9,150 bases of DNA from Chitinophagaceae bacterium (lineage in GTDB: Bacteria > Bacteroidota > Bacteroidia > Chitinophagales > Chitinophagaceae). The DNA lies in the NCBI GenBank assembly GCA_017853235.1, contig JAFMJX010000061.1, positions 1 to 9,150 on the forward strand, given 5' to 3'. The notes beneath the pieces were generated by a model. The model searched no databases and was not told where the DNA came from. It saw only the letters and a program-made list of their open reading frames with translations. Below are positions 1 to 6,187 of the stretch, piece by piece (position 1 is the first letter of the stretch; the number at the start of each line of letters is the position of its first letter). The translations under genes were made by a program, and so were the position numbers.

Positions 1-66
1 GCTAATTTAAAGAGTAAATTAGCTAAGCATACTGCTGTTAAAGCGGTTGCAGTTAAGAAAAAATAA
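1..66 (+). CDS. C-terminal end of an unidentified protein with a Lys/Ala tail (partial)
   Basis: Frame 1 is open from the first base and ends at TAA (64-66), giving 21 residues that finish in an alternating Ala/Val/Lys tail (ending AVAVKKK). It is closely followed by a strong terminator at 103-134, which supports a real gene end here. Basic Lys/Ala tails occur on ribosomal proteins and small nucleic-acid-binding proteins of Bacteroidota, but too little is present to name a family. The 5' part lies outside the window. Confidence 0.55.
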   Translation, partial: ANLKSKLAKHTAVKAVAVKKK

Positions 67-72
67 TTTTAC

Positions 73-83
73 CCGCTTCGCGG
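73..83 (+). other. Small GC-rich hairpin in the intergenic region
   Basis: CCGC (73-76) and GCGG (80-83) can pair across a TTC loop, in an otherwise AT-rich gap between the upstream stop codon and the terminator. The stem is only 4 bp and no function can be assigned; it may help protect the 3' end of the upstream transcript. Confidence 0.25.
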
Positions 84-102
84 ATTCAAACTTATACACT
101 TC

Positions 103-134
103 AAAATCCCACCTCTATGGTGGGATTTTTTTTT
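103..134 (+). terminator. Rho-independent terminator of the upstream gene
   Basis: AAAATCCCACC (103-113) pairs perfectly with GGTGGGATTTT (119-129) over a 5-base loop (114-118), followed by an unbroken T-run to 134. This 11-bp stem with a U-tract is a textbook intrinsic terminator. Its T-run ends 15 bases before the guaA start codon, so any guaA transcript starting upstream of about position 103 would carry this hairpin in its leader. Confidence 0.9.
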
Positions 135-149
135 GCGTATCTTCGTCGC

Positions 150-1685
150 ATGACTGAAAAAATTCTGATTCTTGACTTTGGTAGTCAATATACCCAACTC
201 ATAGCTAGGGCTGTAAGAGAAGCCAATGTGTATTGTGAAATCACACCCTTTCATCATGCCATCCAGTATGATCCTACCCTTAAAGGAATCATTTTAAGTG
301 GCTCTCCTGCCAGTGTCAACGAGGACAAAGCTCCTAATGTAGATATTCAAGCCATGCTTGATAAACTTCCCGTTTTGACAGTATGTTATGGCGCTCAATT
401 GAGTGCTAAAAACTTTGGTGGAAAAGTAGAAAAATCAAATAAACGTGAATACGGACGTGCCCAATTAAACTTAGTCAAAGAGGACGTCTTATTTAAGGAT
501 ATCCCTAATAATAGCCAGGTTTGGATGAGCCATAGCGATTCTATCACCCAATTGCCCGAAAATTTTGAGCTTTTAGCCAATACTGAGAGCATTCCAGTAG
601 CTGCATTTAGAAAAAAACAGGACGAAGGAAACAGTTTGCATGGCTTACAGTTCCACCCAGAGGTATATCATTCTACAGAGGGAAAGAAAATGATCCAAAA
701 CTTTTTAGTGGCAATTTGTGGCTGTCATCAAAACTGGACACCTGCCTCTTTTGTACAAGAAACCGTAAATAAATTGAAAGCTCAAATTGGGGACGGACAT
801 GTGATCATGGCGCTTAGTGGAGGGGTGGACAGTACGGTAGCTGCAACGCTCATTCACAAAGCTATTGGGGATCGCTTACATGGTATTTTCGTGGATAACG
901 GGGTTTTAAGAAAGGACGAATTTCAACAGGTATTGCATACCTATCATGCGATTGGTTTGAATGTCAAAGGTATAGATGCGAAACAAATGTTCTATGACGC
1001 CTTAGCAGGTAAGTCAGAACCCGAACAAAAGAGAAAAATTATTGGAAAACTATTTATAGATGTATTTCAAATAGAGGCTTCTAAAATGTTGGAAGCTAAG
1101 TTTTTAGGTCAAGGAACTATTTATCCAGACGTAATTGAAAGTGTGAGTGTACATGGCCCCTCTCAAACCATTAAATCGCACCATAATGTGGGTGGATTGC
1201 CCGACACTTTGCGCCTAGAATTAGTAGAACCACTCCGTAATTTATTTAAAGACGAAGTAAGAAAAGTGGGACTTGAATTAGGCATTCCCAAGGATATGAT
1301 TAGTAGACACCCCTTCCCTGGACCTGGGTTAGCCATTCGTATTTTAGGGGAAATCACCCCTGAAAAAGTTGACTTATTACAAAGAGCTGATGCGATATAT
1401 ATGAATGGATTGAAAGAATTTGGCCTGTACGATAAAGTATGGCAAGCTGGAACCATTTTATTACCAGTTAAAAGTGTGGGGGTCATGGGTGACGAACGTA
1501 CGTATGAGTTCACCGTAGCTCTAAGAGCGGTTACTTCAGTGGATGGAATGACTGCCGACTGGGCGCATTTACCCTATGAATTCTTGGCTCATATGAGCAA
1601 TTCCATTATCAACGAGGTAAGAGGCATTAATCGAGTAGTATACGACATTAGCAGTAAGCCGCCAGCAACCATTGAATGGGAATAA
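150..1685 (+). CDS. guaA: GMP synthase (glutamine-hydrolysing)
   Basis: GuaA converts XMP, glutamine and ATP into GMP, the last step of de novo guanine nucleotide synthesis, in the cytosol. The 511-residue product has the full family layout. An N-terminal class I glutamine amidotransferase domain (about 1-195) carries catalytic Cys79 in TVCYGAQ, and His169 and Glu171 in FHPE. An ATP-pyrophosphatase domain (from about 210) has the PP-loop SGGVDS at 223-228. The C-terminal dimerisation/XMP-binding domain includes HPFPGPGLAIRI and ends in KPPATIEWE. The frame also opens at an ATG at 117, but that codon lies inside the terminator loop and would add 11 atypical residues. The start at 150 (MTEKILILDFGSQY) matches the usual family N-terminus. 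No Shine-Dalgarno is visible, as is normal in Bacteroidota. Length agrees with typical GuaA (510-525 residues) and no key residue is missing. Confidence 0.97.
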   Translation: MTEKILILDFGSQYTQLIARAVREANVYCEITPFHHAIQYDPTLKGIILSGSPASVNEDKAPNVDIQAMLDKLPVLTVCYGAQLSAKNFGGKVEKSNKREYGRAQLNLVKEDVLFKDIPNNSQVWMSHSDSITQLPENFELLANTESIPVAAFRKKQDEGNSLHGLQFHPEVYHSTEGKKMIQNFLVAICGCHQNWTPASFVQETVNKLKAQIGDGHVIMALSGGVDSTVAATLIHKAIGDRLHGIFVDNGVLRKDEFQQVLHTYHAIGLNVKGIDAKQMFYDALAGKSEPEQKRKIIGKLFIDVFQIEASKMLEAKFLGQGTIYPDVIESVSVHGPSQTIKSHHNVGGLPDTLRLELVEPLRNLFKDEVRKVGLELGIPKDMISRHPFPGPGLAIRILGEITPEKVDLLQRADAIYMNGLKEFGLYDKVWQAGTILLPVKSVGVMGDERTYEFTVALRAVTSVDGMTADWAHLPYEFLAHMSNSIINEVRGINRVVYDISSKPPATIEWE

Positions 1686-1699
1686 ACAAGTTAGTTTAT

Positions 1700-1799
1700 A
1701 ATTCAAGTTTGTTTTCAATTACATACCTCTCCAATTAGAGTCAAATCTTACTTGAAATAAATTCAAACAAAGTTGAATTATATTTTATATTTAATTCAA
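1700..1799. repeat. AT-rich cluster of inverted AATTCAA / TTGAATT repeats
   Basis: The 190-base gap between the convergent guaA and repressor genes (1686-1875) has no open frame of note. AATTCAAGTTTGTTT (1700-1714) is the reverse complement, with one mismatch, of 1765-1779. Inside this, AATTCAA (1760-1766) pairs with TTGAATT (1773-1779), and TTGAATTA (1773-1780) pairs with TAATTCAA (1792-1799). The alternative foldings could form bidirectional 3'-end structures, but the stems are AT-only or nearly so and chance similarity in such AT-rich DNA is a real possibility. Confidence 0.4.
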
Positions 1800-1874
1800 T
1801 TTTAATTTGAAATAATAAAGCTTAAATAATTGTAATACAATAAGTTAATTAAAAAATTCATAACAACTATAAAG

Positions 1875-1900
1875 ACTAGTTTAATTTACGCTTTAAGCTA
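1875..1900 (-). other. Imperfect hairpin across the repressor stop codon
   Basis: ACTAGTTTAA (1875-1884) pairs with TTAAGCTAGT (1894-1903 region) apart from one G-T wobble, so the last codons and stop of the repressor mRNA can fold into a stem of about 10 bp. There is no T-run typical of an intrinsic terminator on either strand directly after it, so it is at most a weak 3'-end structure. Confidence 0.3.
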
Positions 1901-2676
1901 GTAATTTGATCCTGTAAACTGTTCACAACCCCAGCTAATTGATCCACATTCCACATAGGTTGAGAGCCAGCCTTATTAATAATATATACCGCCTTCCACA
2001 ACTCCACAACATCTTGTGTATTTACTTGATATGGCTCATATAAAGGATTGTCACTCAATAAAGTAAGCTTTTCCTTAGAGTCATCATTGGTGATTACTCT
2101 TTTATAAACCACACCATCCGAATTAGACACCACGATATAGGTATTACTGTTTTTTACCTCCTTCAAATTATCTACTTTTTCACCCACAATCACACTCCCA
2201 CTGGGCGTAGGTAACATACTATCCCCAATGATTTCAAATGCACGATAATCCCCAGGAGCCAACATAGGCAATGTGAATGTATTGAGTTCATCTAAGAACT
2301 CAGGATCCGCATAGCCTGCTAAATAACCCGCTGCAGCTTTTACAGGCACAAACGAGACAATAGACATTGAAGCACTTGACTTGTCGGATTTAAGGGAACG
2401 ACGACGCTCTAAATAAGAAGAATTAGTAGAAAAAGAGCCTCCGAAACCTTCTTCACCTTCGGCTGCTAATGAAGCCAAATCCTTGAATAAAAAGTCCTCT
2501 AAACTAATATTAAAAAGAGCGCAAATTGCCTCCTGTACTTCTAACCTTGGTTCGGCACGTTCCTCCTCATAAGCACCCACTAAGGAACGCTTAATTTGAA
2601 GTTGATTTGCCATTTCTTCCTGTGTCCATTCGCGCTGCTTTCTAATATACTTTAAATTTTTTCCTGCGTATGACAT
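1876..2676 (-). CDS. XRE-family repressor with LexA/CI-type S24 peptidase domain
   Basis: This 266-residue protein is predicted to be a DNA-binding repressor that can cut itself. An N-terminal HTH_3 (Cro/CI-type) domain spans about residues 7-62 (RKQREWTQEEMANQL...). A Ser/Gly/Arg-rich linker covers about 70-105. The S24 domain shows a candidate Ala116-Gly117 cleavage site, nucleophile Ser153 in GDSMLP, and general base Lys192 in VVYKRV. The spacings (37 and 39 residues) resemble E. coli LexA (35 and 37). The last 25 residues form a clean heptad pattern (V244, L247, V251, L254, I258, L261, L265), suggesting a short coiled coil for oligomerisation. Despite the S24 domain, the DNA-binding half is not the winged helix of classical LexA. 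It sits among housekeeping genes with no phage genes nearby. Operator-like palindromes overlap its own promoter, so autorepression is likely. Its other targets and inducing signal are unknown. Confidence 0.9.
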   Translation of the reverse strand: MSYAGKNLKYIRKQREWTQEEMANQLQIKRSLVGAYEEERAEPRLEVQEAICALFNISLEDFLFKDLASLAAEGEEGFGGSFSTNSSYLERRRSLKSDKSSASMSIVSFVPVKAAAGYLAGYADPEFLDELNTFTLPMLAPGDYRAFEIIGDSMLPTPSGSVIVGEKVDNLKEVKNSNTYIVVSNSDGVVYKRVITNDDSKEKLTLLSDNPLYEPYQVNTQDVVELWKAVYIINKAGSQPMWNVDQLAGVVNSLQDQITSLKRKLN

Positions 2677-2677
2677 A

Positions 2678-2692
2678 ACTAATAAATTTAGT
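2678..2692. promoter_or_regulatory. Putative operator O1 of the XRE/S24 repressor
   Basis: ACTAATAAATTTAGT is a quasi-palindrome with perfect 5-bp outer arms (ACTAA/TTAGT). It lies 1 base upstream of the repressor start codon and covers the expected transcription start. It differs from O2 (2700-2714) at a single position, and the two centres are 22 bp apart, about two helical turns, so dimers could bind the same face of the DNA. Palindromicity and duplication are seen directly; binding by this repressor is inferred. Confidence 0.7.
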
Positions 2693-2723
2693 GCAATATA
2701 CTAATAATTTTAGTATTTCCAAA
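2693..2723 (-). promoter_or_regulatory. Putative Bacteroidota-type promoter of the repressor gene
   Basis: Read on the minus strand, TTTG (2723-2720) is followed after exactly 19 bases by TATATTGC (2700-2693). This resembles the Bacteroidota sigma-ABfr consensus TTTG-N19-TAnnTTTG, with the -7 element off by one or two bases. A transcription start near 2686 would leave a leader of only about 10 bases before the ATG at 2676. O2 fills the spacer and O1 covers the start point. The A-tract on this strand (2752-2744) could act as an UP-like element. Confidence 0.5.
2700..2714. promoter_or_regulatory. Putative operator O2 of the XRE/S24 repressor
   Basis: ACTAATAATTTTAGT is the second copy of the 15-bp quasi-palindrome, 14 of 15 bases identical to O1. 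It occupies the spacer between the putative -33 and -7 elements of the repressor promoter, where a bound dimer would exclude RNA polymerase. Confidence 0.7.
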
Positions 2724-2733
2724 TATTTTTAGC
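2719..2733. promoter_or_regulatory. Possible weaker third operator O3
   Basis: CCAAATATTTTTAGC matches O2 at 11 of 15 positions and keeps the TTTTAG half-site, while its left arm is degenerate. Its centre is 19 bp from that of O2. It overlaps the putative -33 TTTG. It would make a three-site array of the lambda-OR kind, but in AT-rich DNA an 11/15 match can arise by chance. Confidence 0.35.
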
Positions 2734-2780
2734 ATTTTCTTAATTTTTTTTTAGCACCCATTATCTAGTTAACTTGCATT

Positions 2781-3566
2781 ATGGCTAAAGTAAAAAAGGA
2801 CCTTCCAGTCATTTTAATCACGAATGACGACAGTATTACAGCACCCGGTATTCGCGCTTTAACCGAAGCTGCCCTCCCTTTTGGTAAAGTAGTTGTTGTT
2901 GCTCCTGATAAACCCCAAAGTGGTATGGGTCATGCCATAACCATTGGGCATCATTTAAGACTCCAAAAAGTGGATTTTATGGACGGAGTGGAAGCTTATA
3001 CCTGCAGCGGAACCCCTGTGGACTGCGTAAAATTGGCTGTTGATAAAGTGCTGCACCGAAAACCCACCATATGCTTAAGCGGCATCAATCATGGGGCGAA
3101 TCATTCTATTAATGTAATTTATTCTGGGACCATGTCGGCAGCACTAGAAGCTTCCATAGAAAGCATCCCAAGTATTGGATTTAGCTTATTGGATTTAAGT
3201 GTAGATGCCGATTTTACAGCTGCAAAACATTTTGCTGCCATCATCATTGCAAAATTATTAGCGGACCAAAAACTCGATAAACATTTGTGCTTGAACGTAA
3301 ATATTCCAAAACTACCAATAGCACTTATTAAAGGCATTAAAATTTGTAAACAATCATACGCTAAATACGAGGAAAAATTTGTGGAGCGAACCGATCCCCA
3401 TGGTAAAAAATATTATTGGCTGACTGGTGAGTTTGTCAATTTTGATAAATCAAAAGATACGGATGTGTGGGCTTTAAAAAACAATTATGTAAGCGTAGTT
3501 CCTGTTCAATTTGATTTAACGAATCATATTATTAAAGAAAAATTAAGCAAGAAGTGGAAATGGTAA
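2781..3566 (+). CDS. surE: 5'/3'-nucleotidase SurE
   Basis: SurE is a metal-dependent phosphatase that removes phosphate from nucleoside 5'- and 3'-monophosphates and is linked to stationary-phase survival. The 261-residue product has the N-terminal Rossmann-like SurE core. The metal-binding residues of the family are present: Asp16-Asp17 in TNDDSI, Ser47 in PQSGMGHA, and Asn103 in LSGINHGAN. The substrate-loop signature YSGTMSAALEA follows. Position 18 is Ser where many family members have Gly (NDDG), a mild variation next to the metal site. The start at 2781 places the NDD motif at its usual distance from the N-terminus. It is divergent from the repressor gene, with about 104 bases between the start codons. 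Its 3' end overlaps the start of the next gene, so it heads a surE / membrane protein / lpxB operon. No clear promoter of its own could be identified. Confidence 0.95.
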   Translation: MAKVKKDLPVILITNDDSITAPGIRALTEAALPFGKVVVVAPDKPQSGMGHAITIGHHLRLQKVDFMDGVEAYTCSGTPVDCVKLAVDKVLHRKPTICLSGINHGANHSINVIYSGTMSAALEASIESIPSIGFSLLDLSVDADFTAAKHFAAIIIAKLLADQKLDKHLCLNVNIPKLPIALIKGIKICKQSYAKYEEKFVERTDPHGKKYYWLTGEFVNFDKSKDTDVWALKNNYVSVVPVQFDLTNHIIKEKLSKKWKW

Positions 3567-3850
3567 AAGACAATTATATACTTGGTGTGGTCGTAGGACT
3601 CGCCCTCCCCTTCGTTGGCTTTTACGGATTTTACGAATGGAAATTTAGTGTCTTTTCCTTTAGTGAATTTGGAGATATGCTGGTACAACAAAAATCGGTA
3701 TTGTCAGCGATGATTAGTGTTTCCCTTTTATTAAATGCAGGGGCATTGACTTATTTTTTTCAAAAAGAAAAAGACAAAACTGCAAAAGGAATTTTTTTTA
3801 CCACTTGTATTTATGCAATTACGGCAATTGCTTGTAAATGGTTTTTATAA
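3560..3850 (+). CDS. Small three-helix membrane protein of unknown function
   Basis: The 96-residue product is very hydrophobic, with likely transmembrane segments at about residues 6-26, 47-67 and 76-95. A short loop near 68-76 is lysine-rich (QKEKDKTAK), which by the positive-inside rule would face the cytoplasm. I do not recognise the family. The ATG at 3560 overlaps the surE stop (3564-3566) by 7 bases, and a GTG at 3554 in the same frame is an alternative start. The stop codon at 3848-3850 directly abuts the lpxB ATG at 3851. This tight packing implies translational coupling with both neighbours and an envelope-related job, but the role is not shown by sequence. No signal peptide cleavage site is evident. 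Confidence 0.85.
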   Translation: MVKDNYILGVVVGLALPFVGFYGFYEWKFSVFSFSEFGDMLVQQKSVLSAMISVSLLLNAGALTYFFQKEKDKTAKGIFFTTCIYAITAIACKWFL

Positions 3851-4963
3851 ATGCGTTACTACATTATAGCTGGCGAGGCCAGCGGCGACTTACACGGATC
3901 TAATCTCATCAAAGCTATTAAAGCTAAAGATGCGGCTGCTCAAATTCAATGTTGGGGTGGCGATTTAATGCAAGCTGCAGGAGGAAAGCTAGTGAAGCAT
4001 TATAGAGATTTAGCATTCATGGGATTGGTAGAAGTATTGATGAATTTAAAAACAATTCTATCTAACATCTCATTTTGCAAAAAAGATATTTCACAATTTC
4101 AACCTGACGTTTTAATTCTCATTGATTACCCTGGGTTTAACTTACGCATTGCTACATGGGCAAAACAAAATGGATTCAAAGTGATTTATTTTATTGCACC
4201 ACAGGTATGGGCTTGGAAAGAAAACAGAGTTCCTAGTATGCGTTCAAGCATTGATCGTCTGTTATGTATTCTACCATTTGAAAAAAAATATTTTAAAGAT
4301 AGATGGAACTGGGAAGTAGATTATATAGGACATCCATTAATGCAAGTACTAGAAAGTCAAACTCAATTACCTCACCCTATTCCTTCGATACAAGACAAAA
4401 AGCTCATCGCATTATTGCCAGGTAGTAGAAAACAAGAAATCGAAAAAAAATTACCCATCATGCTATCGGTGGTAAGTCATTTCCCTAACGATCATTTTGC
4501 GGTGGCTCAAGCGCCTGGATTGGAAGATGATTGGTTTGCTTCATTTATTCCAGCTCACGATCGTATACATATTGTAAAAGACAACACTTATGCTTTGTTG
4601 AATCACAGTAAAGCAGCATTAGTGACCAGTGGTACTGCTACCCTTGAAACTGCCTTATTAAATGTGCCAGAAATTGTTTGTTATAAAGGAAACCCCATCA
4701 CACTGAGATTGGCTAAATGGTTGGTGAAAATTAAGTTCATTGCTTTAGTGAATTTAATCATGGATAAAGAAGTGGTGAAAGAGTTAATACAAGAAGCATT
4801 GACCACAAAAAACTTAGTACAACAATTACACCTTTTATTAGAAGACCCTGCTACCCTTTTGCGCATACAGAAAGACTACACAATATTGAAAGAAAAATTA
4901 ACTACAGGAACAAGTGCTGTTGAAGTAGCCGCTAATATTATAGCAGAGACTATTGGATGTTAG
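3851..4963 (+). CDS. lpxB: Lipid-A-disaccharide synthase
   Basis: LpxB (glycosyltransferase family 19) joins UDP-2,3-diacylglucosamine to 2,3-diacylglucosamine-1-phosphate (lipid X) to form the lipid A disaccharide, working at the inner face of the cytoplasmic membrane. The 370-residue length fits the family (E. coli about 382). Motifs in order are GEASGDLHG (8-16), FMGLVEVL (56-63), LIDYPGFN with conserved Asp92, IAPQVWAWKENR, IGHPL, LLPGSRKQE (190-196 for the PGSRKQE core) and the UDP-sugar-binding SGTATLETAL beginning at Ser260. All are intact. It is the last gene of the surE operon, starting immediately after the preceding stop codon (TAAATG). Its stop is only 3 bases from the stop of the convergent small gene. 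It shows the organism makes lipid A. Confidence 0.97.
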   Translation: MRYYIIAGEASGDLHGSNLIKAIKAKDAAAQIQCWGGDLMQAAGGKLVKHYRDLAFMGLVEVLMNLKTILSNISFCKKDISQFQPDVLILIDYPGFNLRIATWAKQNGFKVIYFIAPQVWAWKENRVPSMRSSIDRLLCILPFEKKYFKDRWNWEVDYIGHPLMQVLESQTQLPHPIPSIQDKKLIALLPGSRKQEIEKKLPIMLSVVSHFPNDHFAVAQAPGLEDDWFASFIPAHDRIHIVKDNTYALLNHSKAALVTSGTATLETALLNVPEIVCYKGNPITLRLAKWLVKIKFIALVNLIMDKEVVKELIQEALTTKNLVQQLHLLLEDPATLLRIQKDYTILKEKLTTGTSAVEVAANIIAETIGC

Positions 4964-4966
4964 AAC

Positions 4967-5134
4967 TTATTTAAGGAACAACCATCTAAAAAGCATCACT
5001 AAGAGTCCCACTATAAAAACCAATAATGAAATTCGATTCATGCCATGCATGTATTTCATCCATTGTGTTCTTTCTTGCTTAGGATCTCTTTTTTTAAGAA
5101 ACAAATATTCTGCAATTTGATTTCGGATACCCAT
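4967..5134 (-). CDS. Small 55-residue protein with one membrane helix
   Basis: ATG at 5134-5132 opens a 55-codon frame ending at TAA (4969-4967). The N-terminal half is polar and charged (EYLFLKKRDPKQERTQW). Then comes KYMHGMNRISLLVF and one hydrophobic segment at about residues 35-53, so it looks like a tail-anchored or single-pass protein with a cytoplasmic basic N-terminus. The pattern KKRDP...MHGxNRIS recalls small uncharacterised proteins of Bacteroidota (I recall a family called DUF6728, not checked). It lies 19 bases downstream of the metX stop on the same strand, so it is probably co-transcribed with metX. It fills nearly the whole metX-lpxB gap, leaving 3 bases to the lpxB stop. Function is unknown. 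Confidence 0.75.
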   Translation of the reverse strand: MGIRNQIAEYLFLKKRDPKQERTQWMKYMHGMNRISLLVFIVGLLVMLFRWLFLK

Positions 5135-5153
5135 ACATTTTATTTGAATAAAA

Positions 5154-6173
5154 TTACTGATTTTTTAACCAAGCACTTAAATGAAAAGTAATTTGCTTTG
5201 TTTCGATAATGAATCCATCATGGCCGTATAAGGAATCGATGGCCACTAAAGTGGCATTTGGCATATGCGCTTCCATAAATCTTTGTTCATCTAATGGGCA
5301 TAATATATCGCTGTTAATACCCATAATAAAAGTAGGTATTTGAATTGTATTTAAAGTTGCAATTAAGTCTCCGCCTCTTTTTCGTGCTAAATGATGGCTG
5401 TCCATTGACTTCGTTAATAACCAATAGCTGTAAGCATTAAAGCGACTCACTAATTTATCCCCTTGATATTGAATATAAGACGAGGCTTTAAAGCCGTCAA
5501 TTTTTTCAGGATCCTCATCGGTTTGTTTTTCTTGGAAGATGGCATAATTTCGATAAGTCAACATGCCAATAGCCCTTGCCGCTTTTAATCCTTTTGCTCC
5601 CGCATTTTTAGTAGCTTCTTTCCATGTAGCATCTGCTTCAATGGCTAAACGTTGTGCAGTATGTACTGCAACACCCCAAGCGCTTTCTGAGGGCGAAGTA
5701 GCAATTAAAAACATTTTTTGAATTACGGTAGGTTCCATCACTGCCCATTCTAAAGCTTGATATCCTCCCATACTTCCACCCAATAATAAATCAATAGATT
5801 CAATTTGCAAATGTTGTCTCAATAAAATATGAGCTTTCACCATATCTCGAATGGTAATGGTAGGAAACTGATCAAAGCTGATTTCGGATCCAATATCTTC
5901 AATTGACAATGGACCGGTAGAACCATAACATGAACCTATTATATTAGCACAAACAATAAAATAATCATTAGGATTGATAAAACATCCTTCCCCCACTAAA
6001 CCCTTCCACCAAATAGCTGCTTGCATATTGGCAGTCAATGCATGACACACCCAAGCCACCTTCCTACCAGCTTGATAATCACCATATACTTCATAGGCAA
6101 TTTTTATTTTGGGTAATGCAATTCCGCATTCTAACTCAAAAGCATGATTGTATTCAAATATTTGTACCGCCAT
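5154..6173 (-). CDS. metX: Homoserine O-acetyltransferase (alpha/beta hydrolase)
   Basis: MetX acylates the hydroxyl group of homoserine, the committed step towards methionine, in the cytosol. The 339-residue product is an alpha/beta-hydrolase of the MetX type. CHALTAN (43-49) and NIIGSCYGSTGP (77-88) match the family's oxyanion and substrate region. The nucleophile elbow is GGSMGG with Ser134. Asp289 (SDILCP) and His318 (YGHDGF) complete the triad. Most MetX proteins use acetyl-CoA, but some use succinyl-CoA, and acyl preference cannot be settled by eye. The length is slightly below the common 350-380, with no gap in the core motifs. It is divergent from osmC-metZ (91 bases between starts), which supplies the next enzyme of the route, and is followed by the 55-residue gene. 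The short promoter-to-start distance leaves no room for a riboswitch. Confidence 0.93.
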   Translation of the reverse strand: MAVQIFEYNHAFELECGIALPKIKIAYEVYGDYQAGRKVAWVCHALTANMQAAIWWKGLVGEGCFINPNDYFIVCANIIGSCYGSTGPLSIEDIGSEISFDQFPTITIRDMVKAHILLRQHLQIESIDLLLGGSMGGYQALEWAVMEPTVIQKMFLIATSPSESAWGVAVHTAQRLAIEADATWKEATKNAGAKGLKAARAIGMLTYRNYAIFQEKQTDEDPEKIDGFKASSYIQYQGDKLVSRFNAYSYWLLTKSMDSHHLARKRGGDLIATLNTIQIPTFIMGINSDILCPLDEQRFMEAHMPNATLVAIDSLYGHDGFIIETKQITFHLSAWLKNQ

Positions 6174-6187
6174 TTTTTATCTTTCTA

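Noticed and set aside
117..149. Upstream in-frame ATG extending guaA by 11 residues
   Set aside because: The codon lies in the loop of the terminator hairpin and the added residues (VGFFFAYLRR) do not match the family's N-terminus; the ATG at 150 does.
1163..1513. 116-codon open frame on the minus strand inside guaA
   Set aside because: It lies wholly antisense to an intact, strongly conserved guaA region and has no recognisable protein features.
1876..2676. Prophage remnant marked by the CI-like repressor
   Set aside because: No integrase, Cro, structural or lysis genes or attachment-site repeats are seen, and both sides are housekeeping genes.
2770..2777. TAACTTGC as the -7 element of surE
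   Set aside because: It ends 3 bases before the ATG, which would put the start point inside the coding region, and no TTTG lies at the right distance upstream.
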